Notes: generated from the sequence alone by a model not told the origin. Shown: positions 17,301 to 24,592, counted from the first letter of the stretch. The stretch is 33,591 nucleotides of DNA from Limosilactobacillus pontis (GCF_002940945.1 NZ_PNFV01000014.1:1-33591); one strand, 5' to 3'. Made by a program: numbers and translations.

Positions 17301-18875
17301 GAGGTTACGAACGGTGTATTTGGCATATGGACGGATCGTGATCATGGTGGCAATTGGGCAACCACTTGGGAAAGTGCAGATGGTAACAAGATTGCAAAAT
17401 ATCTTGCAACTGCTGCATCTGCAGTTCGGAATGCTGCTCCTAGTGCTAAAATTGCAATTCAATTAGAAACGCCAAACATCAATAAGTATCGTAGTATCAT
17501 GACGGTGCTTAAGAATAATCACGTCGATTATGATTATCTAGGAACCTCGTATTACCCATTCTGGTCTACTCATGATGGCAATGGTTGGTATGACAATGTT
17601 GATCTTGGCTGGGGAGCAAGCACACCGATTAGTCTTGAAGGAATCGAAAAGATGGCTTGGCGTGAATTCGGTAAGAAGACGGTTGTCCTCGAAACCGGTT
17701 GGATTAATAACGTTAATGATGCTGATGGCACTGGTAACTCAATTGGTGCCGATAGTGAGATTCAAGCCTATAGTCATGATCCCCAGGGTCAGGTTGATGC
17801 ACTAACCGATATGTACAAGGCATTAATTGCTCAAGGTGGCGTCGGTGGTTTCTACTGGGAGCCAGCTTGGATTCCTGATAAGGCTGGTTGGCAGAACTGG
17901 GACTATAATAAAAAGATGTCTGACGTTTATGGTACCGGTTGGGCCAACAAGAATGCAGTTGGATATGCACCAGATTCAGTAATGTTCTGGAATGGCCAAC
18001 CAACATGGGGCGGTACAACCTGGGACAATGTTACCCTCTTTGATGATAATGGTCATCCGCTACAATCATTGAACGTTTATAAGGGATTACTTGAAGGTTA
18101 CAAGAGTCCCGATAATAAACAATCCAAGCTTAATGTGACAGTTACAAAAATATGGAATTCAACAGATGTGAAGCCTAATGATGGCCTAGCCACAGGTAGC
18201 TCAATCAACAGTGACCAGTTTACTAATGATGCCGTTAAGGGCCTGCTTGAAGGCCAAGATGGTCAACCGATTGACAATGCGATTTTAACCCAAATTGCTG
18301 AACAATTGGGTAATGGTGTTAGTTCAAGAATCTATACGGCGGCTAATGGGGCCAAGTATCACTATGTTTACTGGTTGACGGGTGATGCTAATAAGGTCAG
18401 CACTTTTGTCAATGCTAATAAAGACGCTAAATATGGGCAACCATTGAAGGCTACCTACTCAGCAACGGTCGTCGTGGACGCTGAGCCTGATGTTGTGATT
18501 GCTACTTCTCCAATTAAGCTTCGTGTTTCCAAAATCTGGAATACCGTAGCTGGTAAAGAGGTTGATATAAATAATCCGCTGACTACCGGAAGTTGGCTCA
18601 ATGGGAACGATGTTGATCTTTCAAGCGTAAATTCAACAGCTGTCACAAATAAGCTGACCAGTGCTAAGGGAAGAGATATTTCTTCAGCTACGTTGGATGC
18701 CGTTAAGGGGCTCTTGCCGCAGGAGCTTACTGGTAAAAAGGACTATCGGACGGCTGATGGGAATCATTATTACTATGATTTCTGGATTCAATCGGTTGAC
18801 GGAAATGCTAAGTATGGCGATCCAGTAACGGTTAACTATAGTGCCTCTCTGAAGTGGAGTAAGAAAGACGCCTAA
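14391..18875 (+). CDS. Secreted GH53 endo-beta-1,4-galactanase with wall/glucan-binding repeats
   Basis: 1494 residues. The N-terminus has K-M-Y-K-S-G-K-Q-W, the KxYKxGKxW long-signal-peptide motif, then a hydrophobic core ending near A-F-A-D (about residue 40). A Ser/Thr linker is followed by roughly 16 repeats of about 21 residues (132-512, W-G-x-x-Y-Y-F-x-x-D/N-G-A-R), of the choline/glucan-binding type. Then come a ~150-residue helical region (about 515-660), an unrecognised domain (about 669-783), and the GH53 catalytic domain (about 850-1225) with acid/base E971 in V-G-N-E-V-T-N-G and nucleophile E1101 in V-L-E-T-G-W. Two more copies of the unrecognised domain (about 1247-1363 and 1376-1494) end the protein. 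GH53 cuts the beta-1,4-galactan of pectin side chains. There is no LPxTG anchor, so attachment is probably through the repeats. GGGAGGA lies upstream of the ATG. Confidence 0.9.
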   Translation: MMSKLHYKMYKSGKQWCYVALATVSAVVGLATANITAFADTNDTQSTSVTTVSIQPAGNQTSANSDAGTLVASTNSTSKGAVTVTAKATNGNEQNKSTAVEENADVTPRANYSLAAKAAKDNDQTDEKLNGVHLTNGNYYYYKNGVKQTNYYYTDSQNNQTYYFGNDGVRWNNRFMNAWGSTYYFGNDGARWDNRFMVKWGNAYYFTNDGSLMKNQTRNVKGVRYTANHDGVIALRNQFLNANENQLFYFDSNGHLTVNKFYHNWGNTYYFGNDGARYTNQFLNKDGKTYYFDNQGIMYRDQYYKNWGHTYYFGQNGARYTNQFLNKNGKVYYFDDQGIMAQNQYYKNWGHTYYFGQDGARYTNQFLNKNGKVYYFDGQGVMYQNQWYRNWGNGYYFKADGAHATNEIVKVGNDYYYFNDQGAMKTNYFLTKDGHTYYFDQDGKEYRNKFYTNWGQTYYFGDDGARWDNKWMDAWGHHYYFKANGARATNETLSINGFDVTFDKDGIATKGYVFDSIRNYVANQIADTLRQQRNANVLYDWTSQDHNYQELAAHDMAQLIAQGDVNNDPVVIASLLQKNDLLQGKVISTKVVNLASQSATIDNFVNDFVNSINKSVDVNNSIVGVGYDSKNNKLAALLFKPEKVTTPSKVSSDLQANISKVYPASNSKVTVKYPLTVNTTLPMNAVVGGLNQFSSSLLSGKQNTPISEDVLKTIFAGLGGNATALDGTQTYYAANGDPYHYEFWLDGKNADEKLNNFLALNHEVKYGDPIKVNYTATLTWGGAKKAVADHTPASAKTKDQIDLAYQTGAETGLQYDQVNVEKLPGMTDDMIRGVDVSSYQALLNAGVKFYDFNGHEADLFQVLHDAGVNWIRLRIWNDPYNAAGLGYGGGNNDEESLLKMAQDASKHGMKVLVDFHYSDFWADPAKQPLPKAWKNLSSTDLNQEIYLYTNKVLKDLEKAGVNIGMVQVGNEVTNGVFGIWTDRDHGGNWATTWESADGNKIAKYLATAASAVRNAAPSAKIAIQLETPNINKYRSIMTVLKNNHVDYDYLGTSYYPFWSTHDGNGWYDNVDLGWGASTPISLEGIEKMAWREFGKKTVVLETGWINNVNDADGTGNSIGADSEIQAYSHDPQGQVDALTDMYKALIAQGGVGGFYWEPAWIPDKAGWQNWDYNKKMSDVYGTGWANKNAVGYAPDSVMFWNGQPTWGGTTWDNVTLFDDNGHPLQSLNVYKGLLEGYKSPDNKQSKLNVTVTKIWNSTDVKPNDGLATGSSINSDQFTNDAVKGLLEGQDGQPIDNAILTQIAEQLGNGVSSRIYTAANGAKYHYVYWLTGDANKVSTFVNANKDAKYGQPLKATYSATVVVDAEPDVVIATSPIKLRVSKIWNTVAGKEVDINNPLTTGSWLNGNDVDLSSVNSTAVTNKLTSAKGRDISSATLDAVKGLLPQELTGKKDYRTADGNHYYYDFWIQSVDGNAKYGDPVTVNYSASLKWSKKDA
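14775..15930 (+). repeat. Repeats encoding cell-wall/glucan-binding modules (galactanase)
   Basis: In-frame repeats of about 63 bases, each encoding W-G-x-x-Y-Y-F-x-x-x-G-A-R-type units. Several neighbouring copies (for example around 15230-15540) are nearly identical at the DNA level, so slippage or recombination may change copy number. Similar repeats occur in the next gene. Confidence 0.75.
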
Positions 18876-18943
18876 AAGAGAATCAGGATTAAGATATGGC
18901 AATTGGTGGTTTAAGTGCCGTTATCTATAAAGTATATAGTCTT

Positions 18944-18990
18944 TTAGACAGCTTGATGTCGGTATTATGCCGGGATCAAGCTGTTTAGGT
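18944..18990 (+). terminator. Probable terminator of the galactanase gene
   Basis: ACAGCTTGAT (18948-18957) pairs perfectly with ATCAAGCTGT (18975-18984), with a CGG/CCG pair inside the loop. It is followed by TTTAGGTTT, a modest T-run. Confidence 0.65.
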
Positions 18991-19109
18991 TTGATTGAGT
19001 ACTTGAACTAATAGTGTGGGTAACCTTAATCACTTGGTTTTAAGTGAACGGCAAGTATTTTTATACAATAAAAAGCTTGGTATCATAATTATCCTTGCCT
19101 TTACCTGGA

Positions 19110-19138
19110 TTGTATATTATGATTAAAATTATTATAAC
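19110..19138 (+). promoter_or_regulatory. Promoter of the SEC10/serine-hydrolase gene
   Basis: TTGTAT (19110-19115) and TATAAC (19133-19138) are separated by 17 bases, about 28 bases upstream of the start codon. A strong GAGGAGG ribosome binding site (19152-19158) follows. Confidence 0.6.
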
Positions 19139-19165
19139 GGTGCTAGATTTTGAGGAGGTTGAATT

Positions 19166-19768
19166 ATGAACACGGGGATGTTCAAACTTACTGCATTAGC
19201 AGCGTTATCGACAGCTTTCGGGATCGGTTTAACGGTCAACAATGCGAACGCCGATGATACTAGCAATGCGGCATCAACTAGCAGCACGACAGAACAGGTC
19301 GTTACGTCGTATAGTCAGAGCAAACAGGCGTTAGACCAGATGACGGTAACGGTGCCGACATCTAATGCTGCCCAGCAGAATGGTGAGGCTACACCGGTTA
19401 GAAATACAAGTAATGCGCAACAGATTAACTACCCAGCTAATTACAATTTAGATCAGCTGCGCAATGTTAGTCAGAGTAATCCGGCTTCTGTTAATAACTT
19501 TGACCAGGTTGCTAAACCGGGCCTTACTTTAAATAACTATCAGTCAGATCCAGCTTCAGCAAAGCAAGAGGTCAATGTAACTGATCTTAGTGACCAGCAG
19601 ACAACGGATATTAATCATTATGCTCTCGACTTGGTCAATCAAGCACGGGCCCATTTTGGTGAAGGTCCGTTCATTCAGAATCAAGGTTCAATTAACACGG
19701 TCAAAGGGATGGCTTTGCAGTACCAAGATAAGAAGGAGTCATTGCTGAAGGAGTCCCGTGATAAGTGA
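19166..19768 (+). CDS. N-terminal fragment: signal peptide and start of SEC10/PgrA domain
   Basis: 200 residues ending at the premature TGA. A signal peptide (residues 1 to about 29, ending A-N-A-D-D) is followed by a Ser/Thr/Asn/Gln-rich linker and the first helices of the SEC10/PgrA domain (D-I-N-H-Y-A-L-D-L-V-N-Q-A-R-A-H-F-G from about residue 150). If made alone it would be secreted as a short, truncated protein without wall-binding repeats. Promoter and ribosome binding site are both good, so this part is probably expressed. Confidence 0.7.
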   Translation: MNTGMFKLTALAALSTAFGIGLTVNNANADDTSNAASTSSTTEQVVTSYSQSKQALDQMTVTVPTSNAAQQNGEATPVRNTSNAQQINYPANYNLDQLRNVSQSNPASVNNFDQVAKPGLTLNNYQSDPASAKQEVNVTDLSDQQTTDINHYALDLVNQARAHFGEGPFIQNQGSINTVKGMALQYQDKKESLLKESRDK

Positions 19769-19804
19769 CATGACCAGAGTATCCTAAACGGTGATAGCGA
19801 AAAC

Positions 19805-21790
19805 GTGACCGCCATGGAGGTTTACGCTGATAATAATCCTAGATTAAATAGTGTTGTACGGCCGTTTGCTACCGCCAAAGGTATCGATTTTGTCAATGAT
19901 CGTATGCCGTTATTCAGTATCAGTAACATGGATGACCTCAGAGCAATGGTTTTCTATGGTGTTACCATGATGTTGTTTAAGGATAAGGATGATTATTACA
20001 GCCATGCACAGAATTTCTTGACCGCTCATCAGCCGATTATGTCGATGGCAGTTTATCCGTCAGTGATTGATGGTTTAGAAACAGCAAATGTTAGTGATGG
20101 TTCACATTTTACCTATCATGTTCACGTTGTGGATATGCACTATATCTGGGCTAGTGGACTAAATAGTGTCATTGGCTTCTTTGGTCGGCCAGACTCATTT
20201 GTCAACTATAGTAATCATGTTTACTACTATGGTCACGATGGTCGGCTGTATCAGAATCGTTTCTACACTAATTGGGGTCATAGTTATTACTTTAGTGATG
20301 ATGGTGTAAGGGCAACCTCTGAGGTCGTCAAGGTTGGTAACGACTATTACTACTTTGATAATCAGGGGATTATGAAGACCAACTACTTTTTGAACCAAGG
20401 CGGGAAGGTCTACTACTTTGGCAACGATGGTAAGGAATATCGTGACCGCTTTTACAATAATTGGGGTCATACCTATTACTTCGGTGCAGATGGTGCCCGC
20501 TACACCAATCAGTTTTACAACAACTGGGGTCATACCTACTACTTTGGTAATGATGGTGCCAGGTGGGACAATCGTTTCTACAACAACTGGGGTCACACTT
20601 ATTACTTTGGTAACGATGGAGCTCGTTGGGATAATTGCTGGATGAATGCTTGGGGTCACTGGTATTATTTCAAAGGCGACGGTGTCCGAGCTACCTCGGA
20701 AATTGCTAAGGTTGGCAACGATTACTATTACTTCGATAACCGGGGGATCATGAAGACCAACTTTTTCTTGAATCAAGATAGGAAGGTTTACTACTTCGGT
20801 AACGATGGTAAGGAATATCGTGATCGCTTCTATACCAATTGGGAACATACCTATTACTTTGGTGCGGATGGTGCTCGCTACACCAATCAGTTTTATAACA
20901 ACTGGGGTCATACTTACTATTTCGGTGCAGATGGTGCCCGTTGGGATAACCGTTGGATGAACGCTTGGGGTCACCGTTACTACTTTAAGTGGGATGGTTC
21001 CCGGGCCACAGCCGAGTACTTCCCAGTAAATGGTGAAACTTACTACTTTGATAATCAAGGGATTGCGCACGACGATCCATTAGTCACTCAGTGGAAGAAC
21101 CTGCTCAATGGTTATCACGGGCATAATGCCATGATCGCTATTCAATCCCAAAAGGACGGGATTGTTCGTGAGTACAACAATAACCCGGGTCACCGATACA
21201 CAATGGCTAGCACGGTCAAAGTTGCAGTTTTGGCCCAGTTATTGCACAACACTAACGGTAACCTTAATGGATACCAGCAGAGTTTGGCAGCGCGGATGAT
21301 CCGTAATAGCGATAACGCCGCCACAACGGAAATTGTTCGCAACTACCTCGGTGGGGTTAGTCGAATGCAGGACCTGTACAACGCTCTAGGAATGAGCGAG
21401 ACTACGCCAGGTCCGGGAACCTCATGGGGATTGACAACAACGACAGCCACTGATCAATTAAAACTCTTAAATGAGATTTACATGAAACCACACTCCAACT
21501 ACTTGAATGATCAATCACGGAATTACATCAAGTCACTGATGGGTTCTGTTAGTGGTGACCAACGTTGGGGAATTTCAGCCGGTAGCAGTCAGTACTACAT
21601 TAAAAATGGTTGGCTGGCTTTGAGTGCACCATGGCCATGGTATGTTGACAGTATCGGCTTTATTCCGCAAGATAATAACAATGGTTACACGATTGCAGTA
21701 TACACCGATAACAACATCCCAATGCAGGTGGGTGTAAATATGATCGAATCACTGGCTCGTGCAACTAAGAATATATTTAATACATTATAA
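19805..21790 (+). CDS. C-terminal fragment: SEC10/PgrA remainder, binding repeats, beta-lactamase-like domain
   Basis: The frame continues for 661 codons from an ATG at 19805 (it is open right after the TGA at 19768). It holds the rest of the SEC10/PgrA domain, about 13 aromatic 21-residue repeats (20205-21075), and a serine-hydrolase domain. That domain has S-T-V-K (catalytic Ser at full-frame residue 682), S-D-N (715) and K-N-G (813) in place of the usual K-T/S-G. These three motifs define the penicillin-binding/class A beta-lactamase fold; related secreted lactobacillus proteins are of uncertain activity. There is no signal peptide and no convincing ribosome binding site at 19805, so as a separate protein it would be poorly made and would not be exported. 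Confidence 0.65.
   Translation: MTAMEVYADNNPRLNSVVRPFATAKGIDFVNDRMPLFSISNMDDLRAMVFYGVTMMLFKDKDDYYSHAQNFLTAHQPIMSMAVYPSVIDGLETANVSDGSHFTYHVHVVDMHYIWASGLNSVIGFFGRPDSFVNYSNHVYYYGHDGRLYQNRFYTNWGHSYYFSDDGVRATSEVVKVGNDYYYFDNQGIMKTNYFLNQGGKVYYFGNDGKEYRDRFYNNWGHTYYFGADGARYTNQFYNNWGHTYYFGNDGARWDNRFYNNWGHTYYFGNDGARWDNCWMNAWGHWYYFKGDGVRATSEIAKVGNDYYYFDNRGIMKTNFFLNQDRKVYYFGNDGKEYRDRFYTNWEHTYYFGADGARYTNQFYNNWGHTYYFGADGARWDNRWMNAWGHRYYFKWDGSRATAEYFPVNGETYYFDNQGIAHDDPLVTQWKNLLNGYHGHNAMIAIQSQKDGIVREYNNNPGHRYTMASTVKVAVLAQLLHNTNGNLNGYQQSLAARMIRNSDNAATTEIVRNYLGGVSRMQDLYNALGMSETTPGPGTSWGLTTTTATDQLKLLNEIYMKPHSNYLNDQSRNYIKSLMGSVSGDQRWGISAGSSQYYIKNGWLALSAPWPWYVDSIGFIPQDNNNGYTIAVYTDNNIPMQVGVNMIESLARATKNIFNTL
20448..20637 (+). 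repeat. Tandem 63-bp repeats in the second surface gene
   Basis: Three consecutive near-identical 63-base units encode F-Y-N-N-W-G-H-T-Y-Y-F-G-x-D-G-A-R. They are embedded in a longer array (about 20205-21075) whose second half (20700-20960) repeats the order of the first half, suggesting a larger block duplication. Confidence 0.75.
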
Positions 21791-21799
21791 TTAACAGGG

Positions 21800-21836
21800 A
21801 AGGGCAACCATTGTATGATTGAGTGGTTGCCCTTTT
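21800..21836 (+). terminator. Strong terminator after the serine-hydrolase gene
   Basis: AAGGGCAACCA (21800-21810) pairs perfectly with TGGTTGCCCTT (21824-21834), followed by TT. Confidence 0.85.
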
Positions 21837-21885
21837 ATCTGGTATTATTAATAGTTAGTGAATTAAAGTTTAAGGTTGGTTTTAT

Positions 21886-23007
21886 ATGTCTAGTCAAAAA
21901 TTCTACCATTGGTTGTTCTGGCCGTTGTTTTTCCTCATTATTGCAACGCTGATCTTTGTCTGTACCAAGATTCAATTTATCTTCAAGCCCTTTTTGACTT
22001 TTATCTCAGTAGTATTCGTGCCACTGATTCTGTCAGGCTTTCTCTACTATATGTTGAACCCGATCCTTAAGATAATGATGAAGATTAGGATCGGTCGTTT
22101 CCATTTCAACAAGGGAATCGCCAGCCTTTTGCTGGTAGTTCTGCTGATCCTGATCATTGCCGGGGGACTAGCCGCCTTGATTCCACCGGTGCTCAAGGAA
22201 GTTACCAGCCTGGTGACTCACCTGCCACAGACTGCTACAGGAATCCAACACTTGTTGAACAACACGATTCAACACTCGCCATTCAAGAATATTGATCTTA
22301 ATTCTTATTATCGGCAGTTTGATAGTCAACTGGCCAAGTACGCTCAGCTGATCCTGAAAGGGTTGTCCTCACGGGTCGGCGACATCATCGGGATGGTCAC
22401 CAATGTCACGGTTGTTACCATCACTGTACCGGTCATGCTCTTCTATATGCTCAAGGATGGTTCTAAGCTTGGTCCTAGTGTTCAGAAGTGGCTGTCACCG
22501 CATCATGCCAAGGAGGTTGACCAGCTACTGACCAAGATGAACGACACCCTATCCTCCTACATTTCCGGGCAGGTGATCGAGTGTCTCTTCGTTGGTGTCT
22601 TTACCTCGATTGGGTACCTAATCATTCATCAGCCTTTGGCCCTTGTTCTCGGGATTGTTGCCGGTCTGTGTAACATCATCCCCTACATTGGACCCTACAT
22701 TGGAATCGCTCCGGCCCTGTTCGTTTCACTGACGATGGCGCCAAAGAAGTTGATTCCAGTGATCATTGTTGTCCTGATTGTCCAGCAGATTGACGGGAAC
22801 ATCGTCTACCCGAACATTATTGGGCGCAGTCTCAAGATTCACCCGCTGACGATTATTCTGCTCCTGTTGGCAGCGGGGCACATCGCGGGAATTGCGGGGA
22901 TGATCCTCTGCATTCCAGCCTACGCGGTGGTCAAAACTGTCTGCGAATACTTCTTTGATATTTACCGGATCGAGCACCCGGTGGAGGAGAAACCAATAGA
23001 AAAATAG
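21886..23007 (+). CDS. AI-2E family transporter / PerM-like exporter
   Basis: 373 residues with about eight membrane helices in the family's arrangement: two N-terminal helices, a third helix near residues 78-95, a soluble insert (about 100-160), then a helical C-terminal half. The diagnostic G-I-V-A-G-L-C-N-I-I-P-Y-I-G-P-Y-I-G segment (about residues 261-278) and V-Q-Q-I-D-G-N-I-V-Y-P are clear. Members include the putative autoinducer-2 exporter TqsA and Na+/H+ antiporters, so the substrate here is unknown. Only a weak AAGGT precedes the ATG. It is monocistronic and ends at a bidirectional terminator shared with the convergent gene. Confidence 0.88.
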   Translation: MSSQKFYHWLFWPLFFLIIATLIFVCTKIQFIFKPFLTFISVVFVPLILSGFLYYMLNPILKIMMKIRIGRFHFNKGIASLLLVVLLILIIAGGLAALIPPVLKEVTSLVTHLPQTATGIQHLLNNTIQHSPFKNIDLNSYYRQFDSQLAKYAQLILKGLSSRVGDIIGMVTNVTVVTITVPVMLFYMLKDGSKLGPSVQKWLSPHHAKEVDQLLTKMNDTLSSYISGQVIECLFVGVFTSIGYLIIHQPLALVLGIVAGLCNIIPYIGPYIGIAPALFVSLTMAPKKLIPVIIVVLIVQQIDGNIVYPNIIGRSLKIHPLTIILLLLAAGHIAGIAGMILCIPAYAVVKTVCEYFFDIYRIEHPVEEKPIEK

Positions 23008-23008
23008 A

Positions 23009-23062
23009 CAAATGGCGCTGACGGATTGCTAACAAAACTAGTAATTGGTCAGCGCCATTTTA
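23009..23062. terminator. Bidirectional terminator between convergent genes
   Basis: AAATGGCGCTGAC (23010-23022) pairs with GTCAGCGCCATTT (23048-23060), a 13-bp perfect stem with a 25-base loop. A-rich and T-rich flanks lie on the two sides, and it sits between a plus-strand and a minus-strand gene. Confidence 0.8.
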
Positions 23063-23084
23063 ATAATTAGATGGGAAAAAACAA

Positions 23085-23798
23085 TTATTCCTCTTCTTCA
23101 ATCTTCACATAGTTCCCCGAGACGTACTTCTTTGGCCCGATCTCATACCAGGTCAGCTGATCATTGTCACTCAGCTTACCGATGAGGGTCACTGACTGGC
23201 CATCGGCAACCTTGTCGACTGGGTTGCCATAAGGTGCGTCATAGACATCAACCGACTTACCAGGGATGTAGTCAATGGTGGCCTTAACGTTGTTGAGTCG
23301 AAGGACGGTCAGCTGGTTCGCCAGTCGTGAGGGGATCTTTTCCTTGTTGCCGAAGGGATTGTCGACGACGTGCATCTTCTCGTACTTGATCCACTGGTCG
23401 GAACCGATCTCATACCAGAACTCGCCATCCTTAGTGGCAACCCGCTGGAAGGCTTTAATGGTGATGCCCTGTGGCAGTGGCTGGCCGACTGGCATCCCCG
23501 CGACCGTATCATAAATTACGGTTGGCGCATCTAAGGCTAGGTACATATCGATGTCTTGAACCTCACCCCAAGAATGCTTCCGGTAGAATAGCTTGACGTT
23601 GCGCTGGGTCATATCAAAGGTTCCGCTGAGCTCACCCGTGGACTTGACAAAATCATAGTTGGGGAACTTCTTCTGGTCAACCTGGTACTCTTCGCCGAGC
23701 CGTCCCCGTAGTAATTGGGGAACGATCAGGTTTGCGTCCGAATCGATATCGACATAGTAAACCCAAATCGGGTTACCGGTTTTAAACTGTTCAAACAT
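23085..23798 (-). CDS. Small cytoplasmic protein with MucBP-like and two SH3-like modules
   Basis: 237 residues, no signal peptide or membrane segment. The N-terminus (about 10-75) has I-W-V-Y-Y-V-D-I-D, L-R-G-R-L-G-E-E-Y and V-K-L-F-Y-R, the pattern of a MucBP (mucin-binding protein) repeat. Two related modules follow (about 88-145 and 160-232), each with W-Y-E-I-G near the end (F-W-Y-E-I-G-S-D-Q-W and T-W-Y-E-I-G-P-K-K-Y), like bacterial SH3 or S-layer-type domains. MucBP and SH3-like modules normally occur in secreted surface proteins, so the missing export signal is notable. GGGGTGG lies ahead of the ATG. The C-terminus is acidic. Function unknown. Confidence 0.75.
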   Translation of the reverse strand: MFEQFKTGNPIWVYYVDIDSDANLIVPQLLRGRLGEEYQVDQKKFPNYDFVKSTGELSGTFDMTQRNVKLFYRKHSWGEVQDIDMYLALDAPTVIYDTVAGMPVGQPLPQGITIKAFQRVATKDGEFWYEIGSDQWIKYEKMHVVDNPFGNKEKIPSRLANQLTVLRLNNVKATIDYIPGKSVDVYDAPYGNPVDKVADGQSVTLIGKLSDNDQLTWYEIGPKKYVSGNYVKIEEEE

Positions 23799-23850
23799 AT
23801 TTCCACCCCATAAAAAATAATATTTTCTTTATTATACCGCTTTTTCCAAA

Positions 23851-23880
23851 TTGACACTCGTCCGGCCAACTTTTTAATAT
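23851..23880 (+). promoter_or_regulatory. Promoter of the ECF S-component gene
   Basis: A perfect TTGACA (23851-23856) and TAATAT (23875-23880) lie 18 bases apart, which would give a leader of roughly 70 bases before the start codon. Confidence 0.55.
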
Positions 23881-23958
23881 CATGTTAAGACTTACAAATA
23901 GTCAAGACTGTGGCGATCTGTTAAAATTTAGCTATTCTAAGTGAAATGAGGGTAGGTA

Positions 23959-24555
23959 ATGACACGACACCAGCGGATCCGGCGTAACACGACCCGGGCA
24001 ATTTTCATGGCAATCATCATTCTCCAGGACCTAGTCCCGTTTTTCGGCAACATTCCCCTCGGCCCCTTGAGTATTACTACCCTCCACGTCACGGTTATCC
24101 TGGCGGCGATCATTCTTGGGCCAGGGGAGGGGGCCATCATTGGCGGCACCTGGGGTCTATTGACCTGGGTGCGAGCCTTTGTGGCACCGTCCAGTCCATT
24201 GGCCCCATTGGTCTTTACTAATCCGCTGGTAGCGATTTTGCCCCGGATAATGATCGGTGTGGTAGCTGGTTGCCTCTTCCGTTTCGTGCAACATTATTAT
24301 CATTCGGAACGGCTGGCGGCGATCTTGGCGGCAGTTGCCGGAACGGTCACCAATACTGGCCTTGTCCTGGGGCTGATCTATCTTTTCTACCGGACCCCAG
24401 TCGTCGCCCAGGCCTATGGGGTCGACGTCAGCCATCTTTTGCCCGCCCTGTTGACGATCATGGCCACCAATGGTCTAGCAGAACTGATCTTAGCTGTTAT
24501 TGTAGTGCCCCTAGTAGCTCTGCCCGTCCTGGAGGTGCGACGGCGATTATTATAA
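23959..24555 (+). CDS. ECF transporter S component, pantothenate-type
   Basis: 198 residues, about six membrane helices. The N-terminal A-I-F-M-A-I-I-I-L-Q-D-L-V-P-F, followed by P-L-G-P-L-S-I-T-T-L-H-V-T-V-I-L-A-A-I and W-V-R-A-F-V-A-P-S-S-P-L-A-P-L-V-F, closely follows the PanT-like S components of lactobacilli. These bind a vitamin and work with the shared EcfA-EcfA'-EcfT energy module encoded elsewhere. Pantothenate is the best guess from the motif set, but other vitamins cannot be excluded. GAGGG precedes the ATG. It is a single gene, convergent with clpE. Confidence 0.8.
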   Translation: MTRHQRIRRNTTRAIFMAIIILQDLVPFFGNIPLGPLSITTLHVTVILAAIILGPGEGAIIGGTWGLLTWVRAFVAPSSPLAPLVFTNPLVAILPRIMIGVVAGCLFRFVQHYYHSERLAAILAAVAGTVTNTGLVLGLIYLFYRTPVVAQAYGVDVSHLLPALLTIMATNGLAELILAVIVVPLVALPVLEVRRRLL

Positions 24556-24592
24556 ACAAAAGGCGTCCTTGCCGATAATTCGGCAGGGGCGC
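24555..24592 (-). terminator. Terminator of clpE
   Basis: A 12-bp stem between 24563-24574 and 24581-24592 (two wobble pairs) with a six-base loop. On the minus strand it is followed by TTTTGTTT, placing it 17 bases downstream of the clpE stop. It may also work for the convergent gene. Confidence 0.75.

Larger units (their letters stand above)
19166..21790 (+). pseudogene. Surface protein SEC10/PgrA - repeats - serine hydrolase, split by one in-frame TGA
   Basis: One reading frame of 874 codons runs from the ATG at 19166 to the TAA at 21788-21790, with a single TGA at 19766-19768. Both sides of the stop are in the same frame and belong to one domain: the helix before the stop (A-L-D-L-V-N-Q-A-R) and the sequence after it together make a SEC10/PgrA-type CAP-like domain. 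The full protein would have a signal peptide (cleavage near residue 29, after A-N-A), the SEC10/PgrA domain (about 135-330), 21-residue wall/glucan-binding repeats (about 345-640), and a class A beta-lactamase-like serine hydrolase domain (about 650-874). The rest of the frame is undamaged, so the stop is recent, read through, or a sequencing error. Confidence 0.8.

Noticed and set aside
20195..21070. Long open frame of 291 codons on the minus strand across the repeat array
   Set aside because: It lies entirely opposite the repeats of the surface gene, its Val/Ile/Thr-rich repetitive product follows from their codon pattern, and it has no ribosome binding site. Similar minus-strand frames at 14775-15599 are rejected for the same reason.
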